NCBI GenBank assembly: GCA_900545275.1
Contig: UQYG01000007.1
Span: 62,001-126,000, forward strand
DNA: 64,000 nt
Direction: 5' to 3'
Source of the DNA: an uncultured Sutterella sp.
Lineage (GTDB): Bacteria > Pseudomonadota > Gammaproteobacteria > Burkholderiales > Burkholderiaceae_F
Under the pieces are notes generated by a model. That model searched no databases, had not been told where the DNA came from, and worked only from the letters and a program-made list of their open reading frames with translations. Positions 42,142 through 52,196 of the stretch are shown piece after piece. Made by a program: the position numbers and the translations under genes. How positions within the stretch are numbered: position 1 is the stretch's first letter; each line of letters starts with the position of its first letter.

Positions 42142-42726
42142 TTAGGACGAGGAGCGTCCCGATTTTCGCACCTGCGCGAGGATATCGGCGACAAGCCCCT
42201 TGCGGGTGGTTTGACGGCGCCGCTCGAGTTCGGCATTGATCTCGGCCTGCCGCGCGGCGCGGCGGACGGCGGTTTTTTCATAGGCGGCCTTGGCGCGGCG
42301 GGCGTCTTCGTCGGTCCAGGAGCGCCCGGGTTCGATGAACTCGATCGTGTCCATGGGGCAGGCGGGGACACAGAGGCCGCAGCCCGTGCAGTCGGCTTCG
42401 AGCACCGCGTAGAGGTGCTTCGGAACGCCCGTGACGGCGTCGACCGGACAGGCGTCCTCGCACCAGCCGCAACCGATGCAGCCTTCCGCCTTCACACGTG
42501 CGACGGCAAAGGGCATTTCGCGTCCGTATTCGGGATCGAGCGGCGGGGGCTCGATCCCGAGAAGGTCGGCCAAGCGCCCGATCGTGCGCGCGCCTCCCGT
42601 AGGACAGCGGTTGATCGGCGCTTCCTTTGCGGCAATCGCTTCGGCGTAGGCGCGGCATCTCGTAAAGCCGCACTGCCGGCACTGCGTCTGCGGCAGGAGC
42701 GCTTCGACATCTTCGACGCGGATCAC
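42142..42726 (-). CDS. rsxB: RnfB/RsxB-like ferredoxin
   Basis: Iron-sulfur electron-transfer protein of 194 residues. The N-terminal Fe-S domain has LLPQTQCRQCGFTRCRAYAE and NRCPTGG (the four-Cys RnfB motif). The ferredoxin domain carries two [4Fe-4S] motifs, CIGCGWCEDACP and CTGCGLCVPACP. A charged helical tail follows. The membrane helix that begins RnfB in complete Rnf complexes is absent and no other rnf genes are present, so this is the stand-alone betaproteobacterial form, probably a partner of the Fpr reductase whose stop it overlaps (GTGA). The initiator is GTG. Confidence 0.85.
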   Translation of the reverse strand: MIRVEDVEALLPQTQCRQCGFTRCRAYAEAIAAKEAPINRCPTGGARTIGRLADLLGIEPPPLDPEYGREMPFAVARVKAEGCIGCGWCEDACPVDAVTGVPKHLYAVLEADCTGCGLCVPACPMDTIEFIEPGRSWTDEDARRAKAAYEKTAVRRAARQAEINAELERRRQTTRKGLVADILAQVRKSGRSSS

Positions 42727-43463
42727 CAGAAAGACTCCACGAGGAGTTGGCCGGGCTTGCCGAAGCGCGGCGACGTGAGGCCGCGCTCCTTCAGAATCGC
42801 TCGGGCCGACTCGATGAATTCGGGATTGCCGCAGAGAATGACGCGGGCGTCTTCGGGAGAGATGCGTTTGCCTACGTGCTCTTCGAGTTCGCCCGAGGTG
42901 AGCAGCTGCGTGATGCGCCCCGTGAGGTCGCCTCGGCGCTCCTCCTCTTCTTCGCGGGTGGTTGCGACGACGACGGTGAGTTCGCCCGGGAAGGTCTCTT
43001 CCATCAGCTCGCGCGCGGGCGCAGCCTCTCCGAGCGTGCGCACGCTCTCGACGATGACGATGTCCTCCCAGGTCTTCCAGGTGATCGGGTCGTGCACGAT
43101 CGAGAGGAAGGGGGCGAGCCCGGAGCCCGTCGCGAGAAGCCACAGGGTCTTGCCACCCGCGACGCGCGCGGGGCGCAGATTCCCTTCGGCGTTTCCTTCG
43201 AGGAGCACCTCGGCGCCTGGTTCGAGTTCATGAAGGCGCGGCGAGAGACTGCCTTCGGGGACTTCGGTCACGAGAAAGCGAAGCGTTTCTTCATGTGGGG
43301 CCGAGGCGATCGAATAGGCGCGCATGACGGGGTGCCCGTCGACCGTGAGGCCGAGGCGGGCGAACTGGCCGGCCTCGAAGGGCCAGTCGCTCGGGCGCTC
43401 GAACGTGAGCTCGGTGAGCTTCGGCGCCACGACGCGTTTTTCGCGCAGGGTGATCGTAATCAT
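42723..43463 (-). CDS. fpr: Ferredoxin--NADP(+) reductase
   Basis: FAD enzyme moving electrons between NADPH and ferredoxin or flavodoxin. The 246 residues show FAD-binding RAYSIASAPHEE, the pyrophosphate-binding segment GSLSPRLHELEPGAEVLLEG, the NADP(H) loop LLATGSGLAPFLSIVHDP and a C terminus ending ESFW, typical of the bacterial subclass. ATG 43463 is chosen because the fold begins immediately after it. It is first in the fpr-rsxB-nth run. The combination suggests supply of electrons to Fe-S proteins or to oxidative-stress repair. Confidence 0.92.
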   Translation of the reverse strand: MITITLREKRVVAPKLTELTFERPSDWPFEAGQFARLGLTVDGHPVMRAYSIASAPHEETLRFLVTEVPEGSLSPRLHELEPGAEVLLEGNAEGNLRPARVAGGKTLWLLATGSGLAPFLSIVHDPITWKTWEDIVIVESVRTLGEAAPARELMEETFPGELTVVVATTREEEEERRGDLTGRITQLLTSGELEEHVGKRISPEDARVILCGNPEFIESARAILKERGLTSPRFGKPGQLLVESFW

Positions 43464-43566
43464 GGAAAAATCCTGAAAAAGAAAAGGGAGGCTCCCGTGG
43501 AGGCCTCCCCTCAGTAACGAGCCTTCGGATTGTAGCAAAGGCGTCGCCTGTGACCAAAGATTTTGC

Positions 43567-43890
43567 TCAGCGCTTCAGATACTGGAGCTTGTTCTTCACG
43601 CCGCTCCATTCGTCGGCGTCATCGGGATAGGGCTTGCGGCGGGTGATCGACGGCCATTCCTGCGAGAGTTCGGCGTTGAGCGCGATGAATTCCTGCTGAT
43701 CGGCGGGGACGTCCTCTTCGGCGTAGATGGCGGCTTCCGGGCATTCGGGCACGCAGACGGCGCAGTCGATGCATTCGTCGGGGTCGATGACGAGGAAGTT
43801 CGGGCCTTCGCGGAAGCAGTCGACGGGACAGACGTCGACGCAGTCGGTGCGCTTGCAGTTGATGCAGCCTTCGCAGACAACGTGAGCCAT
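43567..43890 (-). CDS. fdxA: 7Fe ferredoxin FdxA
   Basis: Soluble seven-iron ferredoxin of 107 residues. The N-terminal Cys pattern ([20 protein letters not shown]) holds a [3Fe-4S] cluster and a ligand of the second cluster; [17 protein letters not shown] supplies the [4Fe-4S]. The tail of about 45 residues ending [20 protein letters not shown] is typical of proteobacterial FdxA. It has its own short intergenic region but reads in the same direction as fpr, about 100 bases upstream of it, so functional coupling to Fpr is plausible. Confidence 0.94.
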   Translation of the reverse strand: MAHVVCEGCINCKRTDCVDVCPVDCFREGPNFLVIDPDECIDCAVCVPECPEAAIYAEEDVPADQQEFIALNAELSQEWPSITRRKPYPDDADEWSGVKNKLQYLKR

Positions 43891-44068
43891 GAAACGGATC
43901 TCCAAAAAAGAAAAAGTTCGGTTGGGAGGCGCCTCTTGCGTCAGTTCGCGCCTTGGGCGTCGTCAGACGTTCGTCCGACGGGAAAGAAGAGAATTGTAGT
44001 CTTTTTTCTCAAACAAAAAACACTTCCGCCGAGACGATTTTGCGCCCGTTCGCCCTCTTCGGGCTTCG

Positions 44069-46417
44069 TCAGGGACGCGCGTCGAGCACCCGCACGCGGC
44101 GCGAGGCGCTCCGTCCCGAGGGATCGGTCGCGGTGAGGCGGTGTACGCCCCGTTCGAGCTCCACGGGAAGGGGTTCGCCCGCCTTCGTGACGCCCAGCGG
44201 CGTTGCGCCGTCAAACCAGAAGAGGGGCGCGCGGTCGGCCGAGACGCCGCGCAGCACGACCTGCGCCCGATCGGGGTGCGAAGCCGTTCCCGTAAAGAGT
44301 CCGACCCCTTCGACGGGCTCGAGAATGTCGGGCGCGTCCCGGCTTTGTGCCGCGTCGCCGCAGCCCGGCATCCAGGGGGGAGGCGGCGTTTTCACGACGC
44401 CCGCAGCCAGAAAGGCGAGGGTTTCGCGCGCAGGCCAAACCTCCTGAATCCGCCGCTCGGTTTTTCCCTCTTCCCAACGGCAGGCGCGAAGGCCCGTTGC
44501 CCGGTCGATCCAGATTTCCCGGAGGACGCCCGTGTCGCGCACCGGTGATTTGCCGGGGATGAACCAGGCCGGGACCGTGTCGGTGCAACGCCCGTGCGGG
44601 ATGTCGCCCGTGGCGCGGCAGACGTCGATCGAGACGACGCCTTCGGGTTTTTCTGCCGTTTGGAAGACGTCCCGCCCGTAGGTCGGATCCGACGCGAGGA
44701 GGCGCGCGACCGTTTTAAAGAGCGGCGCCGCCGCGTCTTCTCCCAATAGATGGGGGTTCGGGGCGTTGTCGAAGTTTCCGAGCCAGACGAGGGCGACGTA
44801 GGGACCGACGAGCCCCGCCGTCCAGGCGTCGCGAAAGCCGTTCGAGGTTCCCGTCTTGTAGGGCAGGGAAAGCGTTCGGCCGCTTCGCTTCAAGTCGTTT
44901 CGGGGATTGGCGAGCATCGCGCGCACGATCCAGGTGGCTTCGCGCGAGAGAAGCGGCACGGACGCCGTCTTCGGATCGTCGGCAAAGAGACGGGGCTCCG
45001 TCATGCGCCCGCCCGCGTGGAGCGCCGCGTAGAGTTTCGCGACGTTCAGGGGGGAGACTTCGGCGCCGCCGAGCACGATCGAGAGCCCGTAGTGTTCGCG
45101 CGGGAAGGGAAGCTTTATGTTCGCCCGCAGAAGGAAATCGTAGAGGTCGGGCGAAATCCGTCCAGCAAGATCGACTGCGGGGACGTTTCGGCTCATCCGC
45201 AGAGCCTTCGCGGCGCCGACGGGCCCTTCGAAGCGCCCGTCCGCGTTTTCGGGTTCGTAAGCCGCAAAGCGCCGCGGCGTGTCAAAGAGAATCGTCTCCG
45301 AGTGAATGAGACCCTGATCGAGCGCCAGGCCGTAGACGAAGGGCTTCAGGGTGGACCCCGGACTTCTCGGGGCGACGAGGCCGTTCACCTGTCCTTCGAT
45401 CGCGTCGCTGAAGTAGTCGGCGCTCCCCACTTCGGCGAGAATTTCGCCCGAACGGGCGTCGAGAAGCATGACCGCGCCGTTCCGAATGCCGTAGGGCGAA
45501 AGGCGCGAGAGGTGCGTGCGGAGCGCTTGGCGCACGCGCTCCTCCAAAGCCGAGTCGACGGTGATGCGCAGCGACGTTTGGTCGAGATGCCGCCCGTCGG
45601 CGAGCGCCCGGTCGGCTGCGTGGGGCGACAGGAAGGGAAGGCCCTTCTTCGAAAGACGTACGGGGGTTTCGAGCGCCCGCTTTTCCAGGGGCGAGAGGTC
45701 GGCGTTTTCCAGAAGACGCGCCGTGAAGCGCGCGTGCGCGGCCCGGAAGGCTTCGGTTCCGGGGCGTCTTGCGACAGGGTTTTGCGGCACGACCGCCAAC
45801 GAAGCGGATTCCGAGGCGGTAAGTTGGCGAGCCGGCTTGCCAAAGTGCACGAGACTCGCCGCGCCGATCCCCGCAACGTTGCCGCCCCAGGGAAGAAGGT
45901 TGAGGTAGGCCTCGAGAATTTCCGCCTTTTCGTAGTGCGCTTCGTAGCGAAGCGCCCAGAAGATTTGCCCGAGTTTTCCCGCAATCGTTCTCGTATGAAG
46001 CCCGAGGCGCATGCGCGCCGTCTGCATCGTGACGGTCGAGGCGCCGATCGCACGTGATCCCGTCAGAGTCGACCAGGCGGCCCGAAGCAGAGCCGGGACG
46101 TTTACGCCCGGATGCTCGTAGAAGTAGCGGTCCTCGTAACGAAGAAGCGAGCGCACGACCGAGGGCGAGACGTCTTCCAAGGGCGTCCTGAGCCGGATCT
46201 GTCCGTCCGCGGCGCTCGTGACGCGAAGGAGAACGCCGTTTCGGTCCGTCACCGTCCTCGAAAAGGGGACGCCGTCGAGCAACGGCGGCGCGGGCAAGAG
46301 GCGGGGAACCGCGGCAAGCGCGAACACCCCCGCCAGCGCGAGGCCGGCGAGGGCGAGAAGCACCTTCCTTCGGCCCCGCCCTTTCGGGACGGGACCGGCT
46401 GCGTGGGGCGACGGCAA
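44069..46417 (-). CDS. pbpC: Penicillin-binding protein 1C
   Basis: Bifunctional peptidoglycan synthase-type enzyme with one N-terminal membrane helix (about residues 19-40). The glycosyltransferase domain has RYEDRYFYEHPGVN with the catalytic Glu, GASTVTMQTARM and KAEILEAYLNLLPWGGNVAG. The transpeptidase domain has the active-site SxxK in RSPGSTLKPFVYG and the KTG box in YKTGTSNGFRDAW. A C-terminal beta domain (PBP1C-specific, about 690-782) follows. The 782 residues match PbpC. It starts 12 bases after the alpha-2-macroglobulin gene, the pairing seen in E. coli (yfhM-pbpC). Confidence 0.94.
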   Translation of the reverse strand: MPSPHAAGPVPKGRGRRKVLLALAGLALAGVFALAAVPRLLPAPPLLDGVPFSRTVTDRNGVLLRVTSAADGQIRLRTPLEDVSPSVVRSLLRYEDRYFYEHPGVNVPALLRAAWSTLTGSRAIGASTVTMQTARMRLGLHTRTIAGKLGQIFWALRYEAHYEKAEILEAYLNLLPWGGNVAGIGAASLVHFGKPARQLTASESASLAVVPQNPVARRPGTEAFRAAHARFTARLLENADLSPLEKRALETPVRLSKKGLPFLSPHAADRALADGRHLDQTSLRITVDSALEERVRQALRTHLSRLSPYGIRNGAVMLLDARSGEILAEVGSADYFSDAIEGQVNGLVAPRSPGSTLKPFVYGLALDQGLIHSETILFDTPRRFAAYEPENADGRFEGPVGAAKALRMSRNVPAVDLAGRISPDLYDFLLRANIKLPFPREHYGLSIVLGGAEVSPLNVAKLYAALHAGGRMTEPRLFADDPKTASVPLLSREATWIVRAMLANPRNDLKRSGRTLSLPYKTGTSNGFRDAWTAGLVGPYVALVWLGNFDNAPNPHLLGEDAAAPLFKTVARLLASDPTYGRDVFQTAEKPEGVVSIDVCRATGDIPHGRCTDTVPAWFIPGKSPVRDTGVLREIWIDRATGLRACRWEEGKTERRIQEVWPARETLAFLAAGVVKTPPPPWMPGCGDAAQSRDAPDILEPVEGVGLFTGTASHPDRAQVVLRGVSADRAPLFWFDGATPLGVTKAGEPLPVELERGVHRLTATDPSGRSASRRVRVLDARP

Positions 46418-46429
46418 GGTTCTCTTCCT

Positions 46430-49400
46430 TTAGGGCACGAGCGTCCAGCGGGTCGTTCCGGTCACCGCTTCGCGCGCCGGACGGCGCACGTCCGAAACGG
46501 CTGCGGGCGGGACCGTCACCGTGCCCGGCAAACCCGTTCGAAGGACGGCGTCGACCGAGGTGGCGAAGCCAAAGGGCGTGCGAAGGAGGAACTGTACGCC
46601 GCCTTCGGTCTTCACGATCCGTTCGAGCCCGTCGCCCGCGGGGGCGAGCTCGCCCGAGGTTTCGAGCGTCGTTCCGGCGGGAAGGAGCTGAGAAACCGCC
46701 CAGAGGGCTTCGTTTCGGTCGCTTTCGGGCGTGAGCGTGATCGTCATGCGAAGCAGCGTTCCGGCGGGCAACTTCGTTTCGGGCGTCACTTCCGTGCCGT
46801 CTTCGAGCGTGAAGCGGCGATCGATCGAGACGCTTTCGGAGCGCGCGGCGGGTTTCGCCTCGTAGCCTTTGCGAAGCACCGTCCAATAGAGCGTTGCGTC
46901 GAAATTCGAGGCGCCGAAGGTCGTGCAGCCCGGCGCCGCGAGCACGGTCGTGCCCGACGTCCCCGTCGCCTCGGCCTTCTTCGCGTCGGGCGCGAGACAG
47001 GCGATCGCGGGCGCGGCGCTCTCGGTACGCTTCGCGGCGAGGAGCGTCAAGGCGCTCTGCAGCTTTTCGTCGTCGGACGCGAGCGCCGCCCTTGTCGCGT
47101 CGGAGACTTCGGCGAGGAAGGTTTCGGGAAGGCTCTTTTGCGCGAAGGTCGTCGTGCGCAAGCGCGCCTCGAGGGCGCTGAGAACCGTCGACGTCCAGGC
47201 GCCCGAAGGACTGGACGAGGTCTTCGCGGGGGCCTCGACGGGGATCTGCATTTCGCGCTCGGCCGCAGCGACGAGAAGGCCGGCGAGGTCCTCGGCGAGG
47301 TCGAGCCCGCGCGCGGTTGCGCGTTCGGTGAGAAGCGCGAGCGAATCCGCGACGAGTGTACCTTCGCGGGTGAGCACCCAGAGGGCGTAGGCGGCGTCCC
47401 GGGCTTCTCCGAGATCGGCAGGATCGAGCGCGAGAAGGCGTTCGAGCGTTTCTTTCGCCTCCCGGAGATCCTGCGCGGACACGAGGTCGGGCGCTTGGGC
47501 GCGCAACGTGAGAAGGGCTTCCAGGTGCTCGGCCGCGGCAAAGAGCGTGTCCTCTTCGTAGAGGCGGCCCGCATCCGTTAGGTCCGAGAGAAGGCGCGGC
47601 GCAACTTCTTCGGGAGCGAGTCCGTAGACCGGAGCAAGGCGTTCGGCCGTTTCCTTCGCCATGGTGCGAAGCGGCAAAAGCGCGAGCGCGTCGGTGAGCG
47701 CCGCCGTCTTCGTGAAGGGACGCGGGTCGGCGAGGCCCGTGAGGAGCGCGACGGGCGTCGCCGAAGCGACGAGCGTCGTTTCCTCGTCAAAGGGCAGGAA
47801 GGCGTTCGAAAGCGTGAGACTCGGCGCTTCCTTCGTGAAGCGTCCCGTCATGACCTCCGTGCGCAGAAGCGACGTCGGACGAACGCTTCCTTCGAGCTTT
47901 GCCGTGACGCCCTCCATCAGGGCGTCGCCGCTCGAAAGCGAGGCTTCGAGCGTGAAGCGACCGAGGCGCGAGGCCGTGACGCGCACGGTTTCGGTACGGG
48001 TTTCGCCGGGACCGATTGCGACGGGGCGCTTCAGGGCTTGAGCGAGGAATTCTCCCTTCACCGTGAGCGTCCCTTCGAGAGGTTGGTCCGTCGTGTTCGT
48101 GATCCGAACGGGTAGGTCGACCGAGTCTCCTTCAAAGAAGGTGTTGGGCGCGGGAAGGCGAAGGAGGACGGGCGCAGTAACCGTCACGTCCTCCGAGAAA
48201 CTCCCCGCCTTGTCGTCGGAAGCGCCCACGGCCATGAGGCGCACGCGTCCGGCAAAGCCTTCGGGGAGCTTCATCGTGAGGGGCGTGCCTTCCGGCCCCA
48301 CCGGCACGATTCCGCTCCACCAGAGGGCGGGCGCGTCGTAGACCGTGCCGAAGGGATTGGCGAGCGCTCCGGACGCTTCGGCGACGAGGTCGCCCCCGAA
48401 GGCGGGGAGTTTCTGCGCGTAGGGGAAGCCTTCGGGCATGAGGCGCGAGAGGGTCTGGCGCGTCCCCACTTCGAGCGCGCGGTCGAGAAGAAGTCGGGCG
48501 AGGGGATCGGGCGTTTGATAGTTCGTGAGCGACAGAATTCCCTCGTCCACGGCCCAGACGAGGGCGCTGCCCTTTTCCTTGGCGTAGAGGGTGAAGTCGG
48601 TCGATCCGCCCGAGCCCGGAAGGATTTCGATCGTCCCGGGGAGCTCGGCCCTGAGACCGAGGTCGCGCGCCTTCGGGGCAATCGAGAGGGGGAGCGTCGC
48701 TTCGGCGTAGGGTTCGATGAGGCGCGCGTCCTCGCTCTTGGCGCGAACGAGCGAAAGCCGCCAGTAGGCGCGGCCCTCGACGCCCGCGGGAACGGGGAGT
48801 TCGAGCCGGTTTTCGCCCGCCTTCACCTTCACCCATTTCGCGGCGTGAAGTTTGTCGCTCTCGAGCGTCATCAGACCGAAGCCCTCGAAGGGCGACGCGA
48901 CCGAAGCGGAGACGCTGCCGCCTTCGGGGATTTCCTCGGTGGCGAGGTGCACGCGCAGAACGGACGGAACTCTCCCGCCCGCGGCGGCCTGCCTGAGCGT
49001 CGCGTCGGCGACGGTGAAGGCGATGTCGCCGAGTTTCTCGCCCTTTTGGGTTTCGGCCGTAAAGACGAAGTCGCCCGCCTTGTCACTCGGAAGCGTCACG
49101 CGGGCTTCGCCCGAGGCGTCGAGCGTCACGACCGTTTCGTCGACGGGCTTCCGAATCGCCGTCGAACGGAAGGCCGCGCGGCCGTCGGCGGTCGTGACGA
49201 GTTCGCGCACGTTCGAGCGCTCGCTTCGAACGAACTTCACGCGTTCGCCCGCGAGGGGCTTCAGATCGCGGTCGACGAGCTTTACGCGCAGGGCGCTCTT
49301 TTCGCCCGTCGCGAGGAAGGTCGTCCCCGCGCCTTCGATGCGCCAGCCGAGCATCGATTCGGCGGGCGAGACGAGCGTTTCGACGACCTTCGTCGCCCCC

Positions 49401-51919
49401 GCGCGTCCCGGGGCTTCGAAGCCCTGGAGCACGACGCGGGCGCGCGCCGTGCGCCCGAAGAAATGTTCGGGCGGAATCGTGAGGCGGGCTTCGCCCTTGG
49501 CGTTCGTGACGAGGGCGGGCAGTTTGCGGTCGGCCGCCTGAGCATCGAAGGGGTGCGCGTCGAGGAAGACGAAATCGGGGTACCGTTCAAAGGAAATGGC
49601 GCCCGCCGCGCGCGTGAAGACGTTCGCCTCCACCGTACGCTCGGTCGCGGGCCCGCCGTAGAGTCCCGTCATCGTGAGCGCAAAGCGCGCTTCTTCGGGC
49701 GAGAGCCAGCCGGCGCGGCGCGTTTCGGGCGAGACGGAGATTTCCATCGTTTCGGGCGCGAAGGGCTCGAGCGCGACGGCCGTCGTGGAGAGCGTCACGT
49801 CGCCCGCGATCAGGTCGAAGACGAGTTTCCCGCTCGGGAGGTTGTCTTGGGTTTCATACGAGAATTCGACGAGTCCCGATTCGCCCGGCGTGACCGTTTC
49901 TTGAGCAAGCTCTTCGCCCGAGGGACCCGTGAGGCGTACGCGAAGCGGAAGGTCTGCGGACGGCGTCGACCAGTCGCGGGCCTTGACCAAGGCGCCGAAG
50001 CGCGCGGTTTCGCCCGGACGCACGACGCCGCGTTCGGCAAAGCTGAGTCCGAGGAGCGCGTCGGCGGAGGCGAGACGTCCCGCCGCGCCGCGCTCGGCCG
50101 CGCCCGTGAGGTTCGAGGGATCGGCGAGCGACAGTAGCGAGAGGTCGCCGTCCGTTCCGCGCACGAAGAGGGCCGCAGGCTTTTTGTCCCGCGTCCAGGC
50201 GGCGTCGACCGCGATCGAGAAGCGTCCTTCGGCGTCGGTCTTTCCTTCGGCGAGAACGCTCCCGTTGGCGGCGAGAAGCGTCACAGCGTCTCCCGAAGAG
50301 GGTTCGCCCGTCGTGAGGCGTGCGTCAAAGAGCGTCACGGTGCCGTCGGGCGTTTCCTTGGCGAGAAGCGCACGGTCGGAGACGAGCGTCGTTCTCACCG
50401 TGCGGGCGACTTCGCGCCATTCGCCCTTTTCGTCTTTCGCTTCGCTGGCGAGAGTGACCTGGTAGAGGCCCGCTTCTTCGGGAAGTTCAATGCGGCTCCA
50501 TGCGCCGTCCTTCACCGAAGCGCCTTCCTTCATGGCGACGAGGGCGGGCGTGAGCTCCCGAATGTCGGCGAGTTCGTCGGCGTGACGTACGACGTCGAGG
50601 CCGTTCCAGGCCTGCATGACCTGAGCGGCAAAGGGGGCGCGGATCTTCGCGATTTCGGCGCGGATGCGCTCGGCTCCGCGGACCGTGAAGGGGAGGCTTC
50701 GCTCGCCCGAGAGCGTCATGAGATTGCCGGGGAGCAGGAACTGGATTTCCGGGCGCAGAACGGGCGTGCGGAAAACCTCGGTCCAGGCCTTGGCGAGTTT
50801 CGCCCCTTCGGGGCCCGTGCCCTGTGCGAGCGAGACGTGGACCCAGCGGTTCGCAGGAGCGTCGAACTGCAGTCGAACTGCATCGGTCGGAAGATCGGCC
50901 GACGTGACGGGCGTGACGGCTACGGGCGTTCCGCGCGCAAGAACCGCGTCCGAAAGTTCGCCCGCCCTCGACCAGTCGGCCGCGTCCGGGGCGTCCTCGC
51001 GCCACTTCTCGGGCAAAAGTGTCAGGCGAAGGTTTTTGAGGACGTCCGCGGGCGTCATGCGCATCGAGGGCGTCAGCGCGAGTTCGTAGACGGAGCGCAA
51101 GTCGTCCGTGCGGGCCGCGAAGACGCGGGCGTTTTCGACGTAAAAGAGTTCGTCCCTGCCCGGAACGCGCAGGTCGAGTTTTGTCGACTCAAAGCCTTTT
51201 GCGACGCGCGGGCGGAGTTGTTCGGACTGATCGAGCCGGGAGGCGACGCCCGGAAGTTCGAAGGTGGCCGTTCCCGTCGCATCGGGGAGCGCCCGCACGG
51301 TCATGCGCACGTAGACGCCGAGACCGTCGTCGGTCCATTCAAAGGAGGGCTTTTCAAGCGACAATCCCTTTGGGAGGCGCATCGCGAAGCGCGACTCAAA
51401 GGCTTCCCGGTCGGGCGCCGACGAGAAGCGCAGGTCGAGCGTCACGAGTTTTGCGCCCGCGGGCGTGCGGTCCGCCCAGAAGCGGACGTTCGACGAAAGA
51501 AGCGAGAGGGGTTTTGTTCTGAGCGTGAGCGCCGTGGCGGCGAGTTTCGTTCCGACCGGAAGCGAGAGCTTCGAGAAGTCGAAGCGGTATTCCTTCGCGG
51601 CGGGCCAACTTTCGGCGGGCTCGAACGTGAGAAGCGTGCTCGAGAGCCAGCGCCAGGTTCCCCGCACCGCGGGCGTCATGACGACGCCGTCGCTTCGAAG
51701 ACGCGAGCCGATCGGACGGCGGCAGGTGTCGTACCAGTCGTCTCCGTACTGCTTTTTGCAGACCTCTTCGTCGGGCTGGAAGTTGAAGTAAAGCGGCGCT
51801 TTCCCGTCGTAGGGAACGTCGGTCTGAACGCGAAGCCAGGCGGTGGGCTCCGCCTCTGCGGCAAAAGCGTTCGTCGTGGCGGCGGCGAGAAGGGTGAGGG
51901 TGAAAACGGTGAAACGCAT
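46430..51919 (-). CDS. Bacterial alpha-2-macroglobulin-like protein (YfhM family), without thioester motif
   Basis: Large periplasmic protein of 1829 residues thought to trap foreign proteases and protect the cell when the wall is damaged, in partnership with PBP1C. It has MG-type beta domains (for example LRLPAPNTFFEGDSVDLPVR in the A2M domain) and a C-terminal helical thioester-like domain. The reactive CxEQ motif is missing: the corresponding stretch reads TPVALLTGLADPRPFTKTAA. The signal peptide (LTLLAAATTNAFA) has a type I site, not a lipobox, unlike E. coli YfhM. Cysteines are few (C53/C65 region and two near the C terminus). It therefore resembles thioester-less members and is probably soluble. 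Confidence 0.9.
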   Translation of the reverse strand: MRFTVFTLTLLAAATTNAFAAEAEPTAWLRVQTDVPYDGKAPLYFNFQPDEEVCKKQYGDDWYDTCRRPIGSRLRSDGVVMTPAVRGTWRWLSSTLLTFEPAESWPAAKEYRFDFSKLSLPVGTKLAATALTLRTKPLSLLSSNVRFWADRTPAGAKLVTLDLRFSSAPDREAFESRFAMRLPKGLSLEKPSFEWTDDGLGVYVRMTVRALPDATGTATFELPGVASRLDQSEQLRPRVAKGFESTKLDLRVPGRDELFYVENARVFAARTDDLRSVYELALTPSMRMTPADVLKNLRLTLLPEKWREDAPDAADWSRAGELSDAVLARGTPVAVTPVTSADLPTDAVRLQFDAPANRWVHVSLAQGTGPEGAKLAKAWTEVFRTPVLRPEIQFLLPGNLMTLSGERSLPFTVRGAERIRAEIAKIRAPFAAQVMQAWNGLDVVRHADELADIRELTPALVAMKEGASVKDGAWSRIELPEEAGLYQVTLASEAKDEKGEWREVARTVRTTLVSDRALLAKETPDGTVTLFDARLTTGEPSSGDAVTLLAANGSVLAEGKTDAEGRFSIAVDAAWTRDKKPAALFVRGTDGDLSLLSLADPSNLTGAAERGAAGRLASADALLGLSFAERGVVRPGETARFGALVKARDWSTPSADLPLRVRLTGPSGEELAQETVTPGESGLVEFSYETQDNLPSGKLVFDLIAGDVTLSTTAVALEPFAPETMEISVSPETRRAGWLSPEEARFALTMTGLYGGPATERTVEANVFTRAAGAISFERYPDFVFLDAHPFDAQAADRKLPALVTNAKGEARLTIPPEHFFGRTARARVVLQGFEAPGRAGATKVVETLVSPAESMLGWRIEGAGTTFLATGEKSALRVKLVDRDLKPLAGERVKFVRSERSNVRELVTTADGRAAFRSTAIRKPVDETVVTLDASGEARVTLPSDKAGDFVFTAETQKGEKLGDIAFTVADATLRQAAAGGRVPSVLRVHLATEEIPEGGSVSASVASPFEGFGLMTLESDKLHAAKWVKVKAGENRLELPVPAGVEGRAYWRLSLVRAKSEDARLIEPYAEATLPLSIAPKARDLGLRAELPGTIEILPGSGGSTDFTLYAKEKGSALVWAVDEGILSLTNYQTPDPLARLLLDRALEVGTRQTLSRLMPEGFPYAQKLPAFGGDLVAEASGALANPFGTVYDAPALWWSGIVPVGPEGTPLTMKLPEGFAGRVRLMAVGASDDKAGSFSEDVTVTAPVLLRLPAPNTFFEGDSVDLPVRITNTTDQPLEGTLTVKGEFLAQALKRPVAIGPGETRTETVRVTASRLGRFTLEASLSSGDALMEGVTAKLEGSVRPTSLLRTEVMTGRFTKEAPSLTLSNAFLPFDEETTLVASATPVALLTGLADPRPFTKTAALTDALALLPLRTMAKETAERLAPVYGLAPEEVAPRLLSDLTDAGRLYEEDTLFAAAEHLEALLTLRAQAPDLVSAQDLREAKETLERLLALDPADLGEARDAAYALWVLTREGTLVADSLALLTERATARGLDLAEDLAGLLVAAAEREMQIPVEAPAKTSSSPSGAWTSTVLSALEARLRTTTFAQKSLPETFLAEVSDATRAALASDDEKLQSALTLLAAKRTESAAPAIACLAPDAKKAEATGTSGTTVLAAPGCTTFGASNFDATLYWTVLRKGYEAKPAARSESVSIDRRFTLEDGTEVTPETKLPAGTLLRMTITLTPESDRNEALWAVSQLLPAGTTLETSGELAPAGDGLERIVKTEGGVQFLLRTPFGFATSVDAVLRTGLPGTVTVPPAAVSDVRRPAREAVTGTTRWTLVP

Positions 51920-52126
51920 GACGCCTCCGAAAATGGCTCACATTGCCTTGAGCTTAGAGGAAGGCGGACGAAAGAGCTATGAGCGGAAGGCACGAATTGC
52001 AACAAAGCATGAGGAAGAAAGGCGCTTTTACCTACCTGAGGGAGGATTGGGATTTACGAAAATGGCGCGTCCGCACATCAAAATCAGCGGCATTGGACGC
52101 CCCGCCGCACAAAATTCCTCTCCCCC

Positions 52127-52161
52127 AAAAAAAAGGAGGCGTCGCTCCGTCAAGCGACGCC
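52127..52161 (-). terminator. Intrinsic terminator after the flavin reductase gene
   Basis: GGCGTCGCT pairs perfectly with AGCGACGCC; on the minus strand TCC and eight T follow. It lies 36 bases past the stop codon. Confidence 0.92.
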
Positions 52162-52196
52162 CCGTAAAGAGAGGAAGGAGAGAAAAGGCCGATCGA

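Noticed and set aside
48515..50137. A 540-codon plus-strand open frame inside the alpha-2-macroglobulin gene
   Set aside because: It is antisense to a strongly supported large gene and has the charged composition of a shadow frame.
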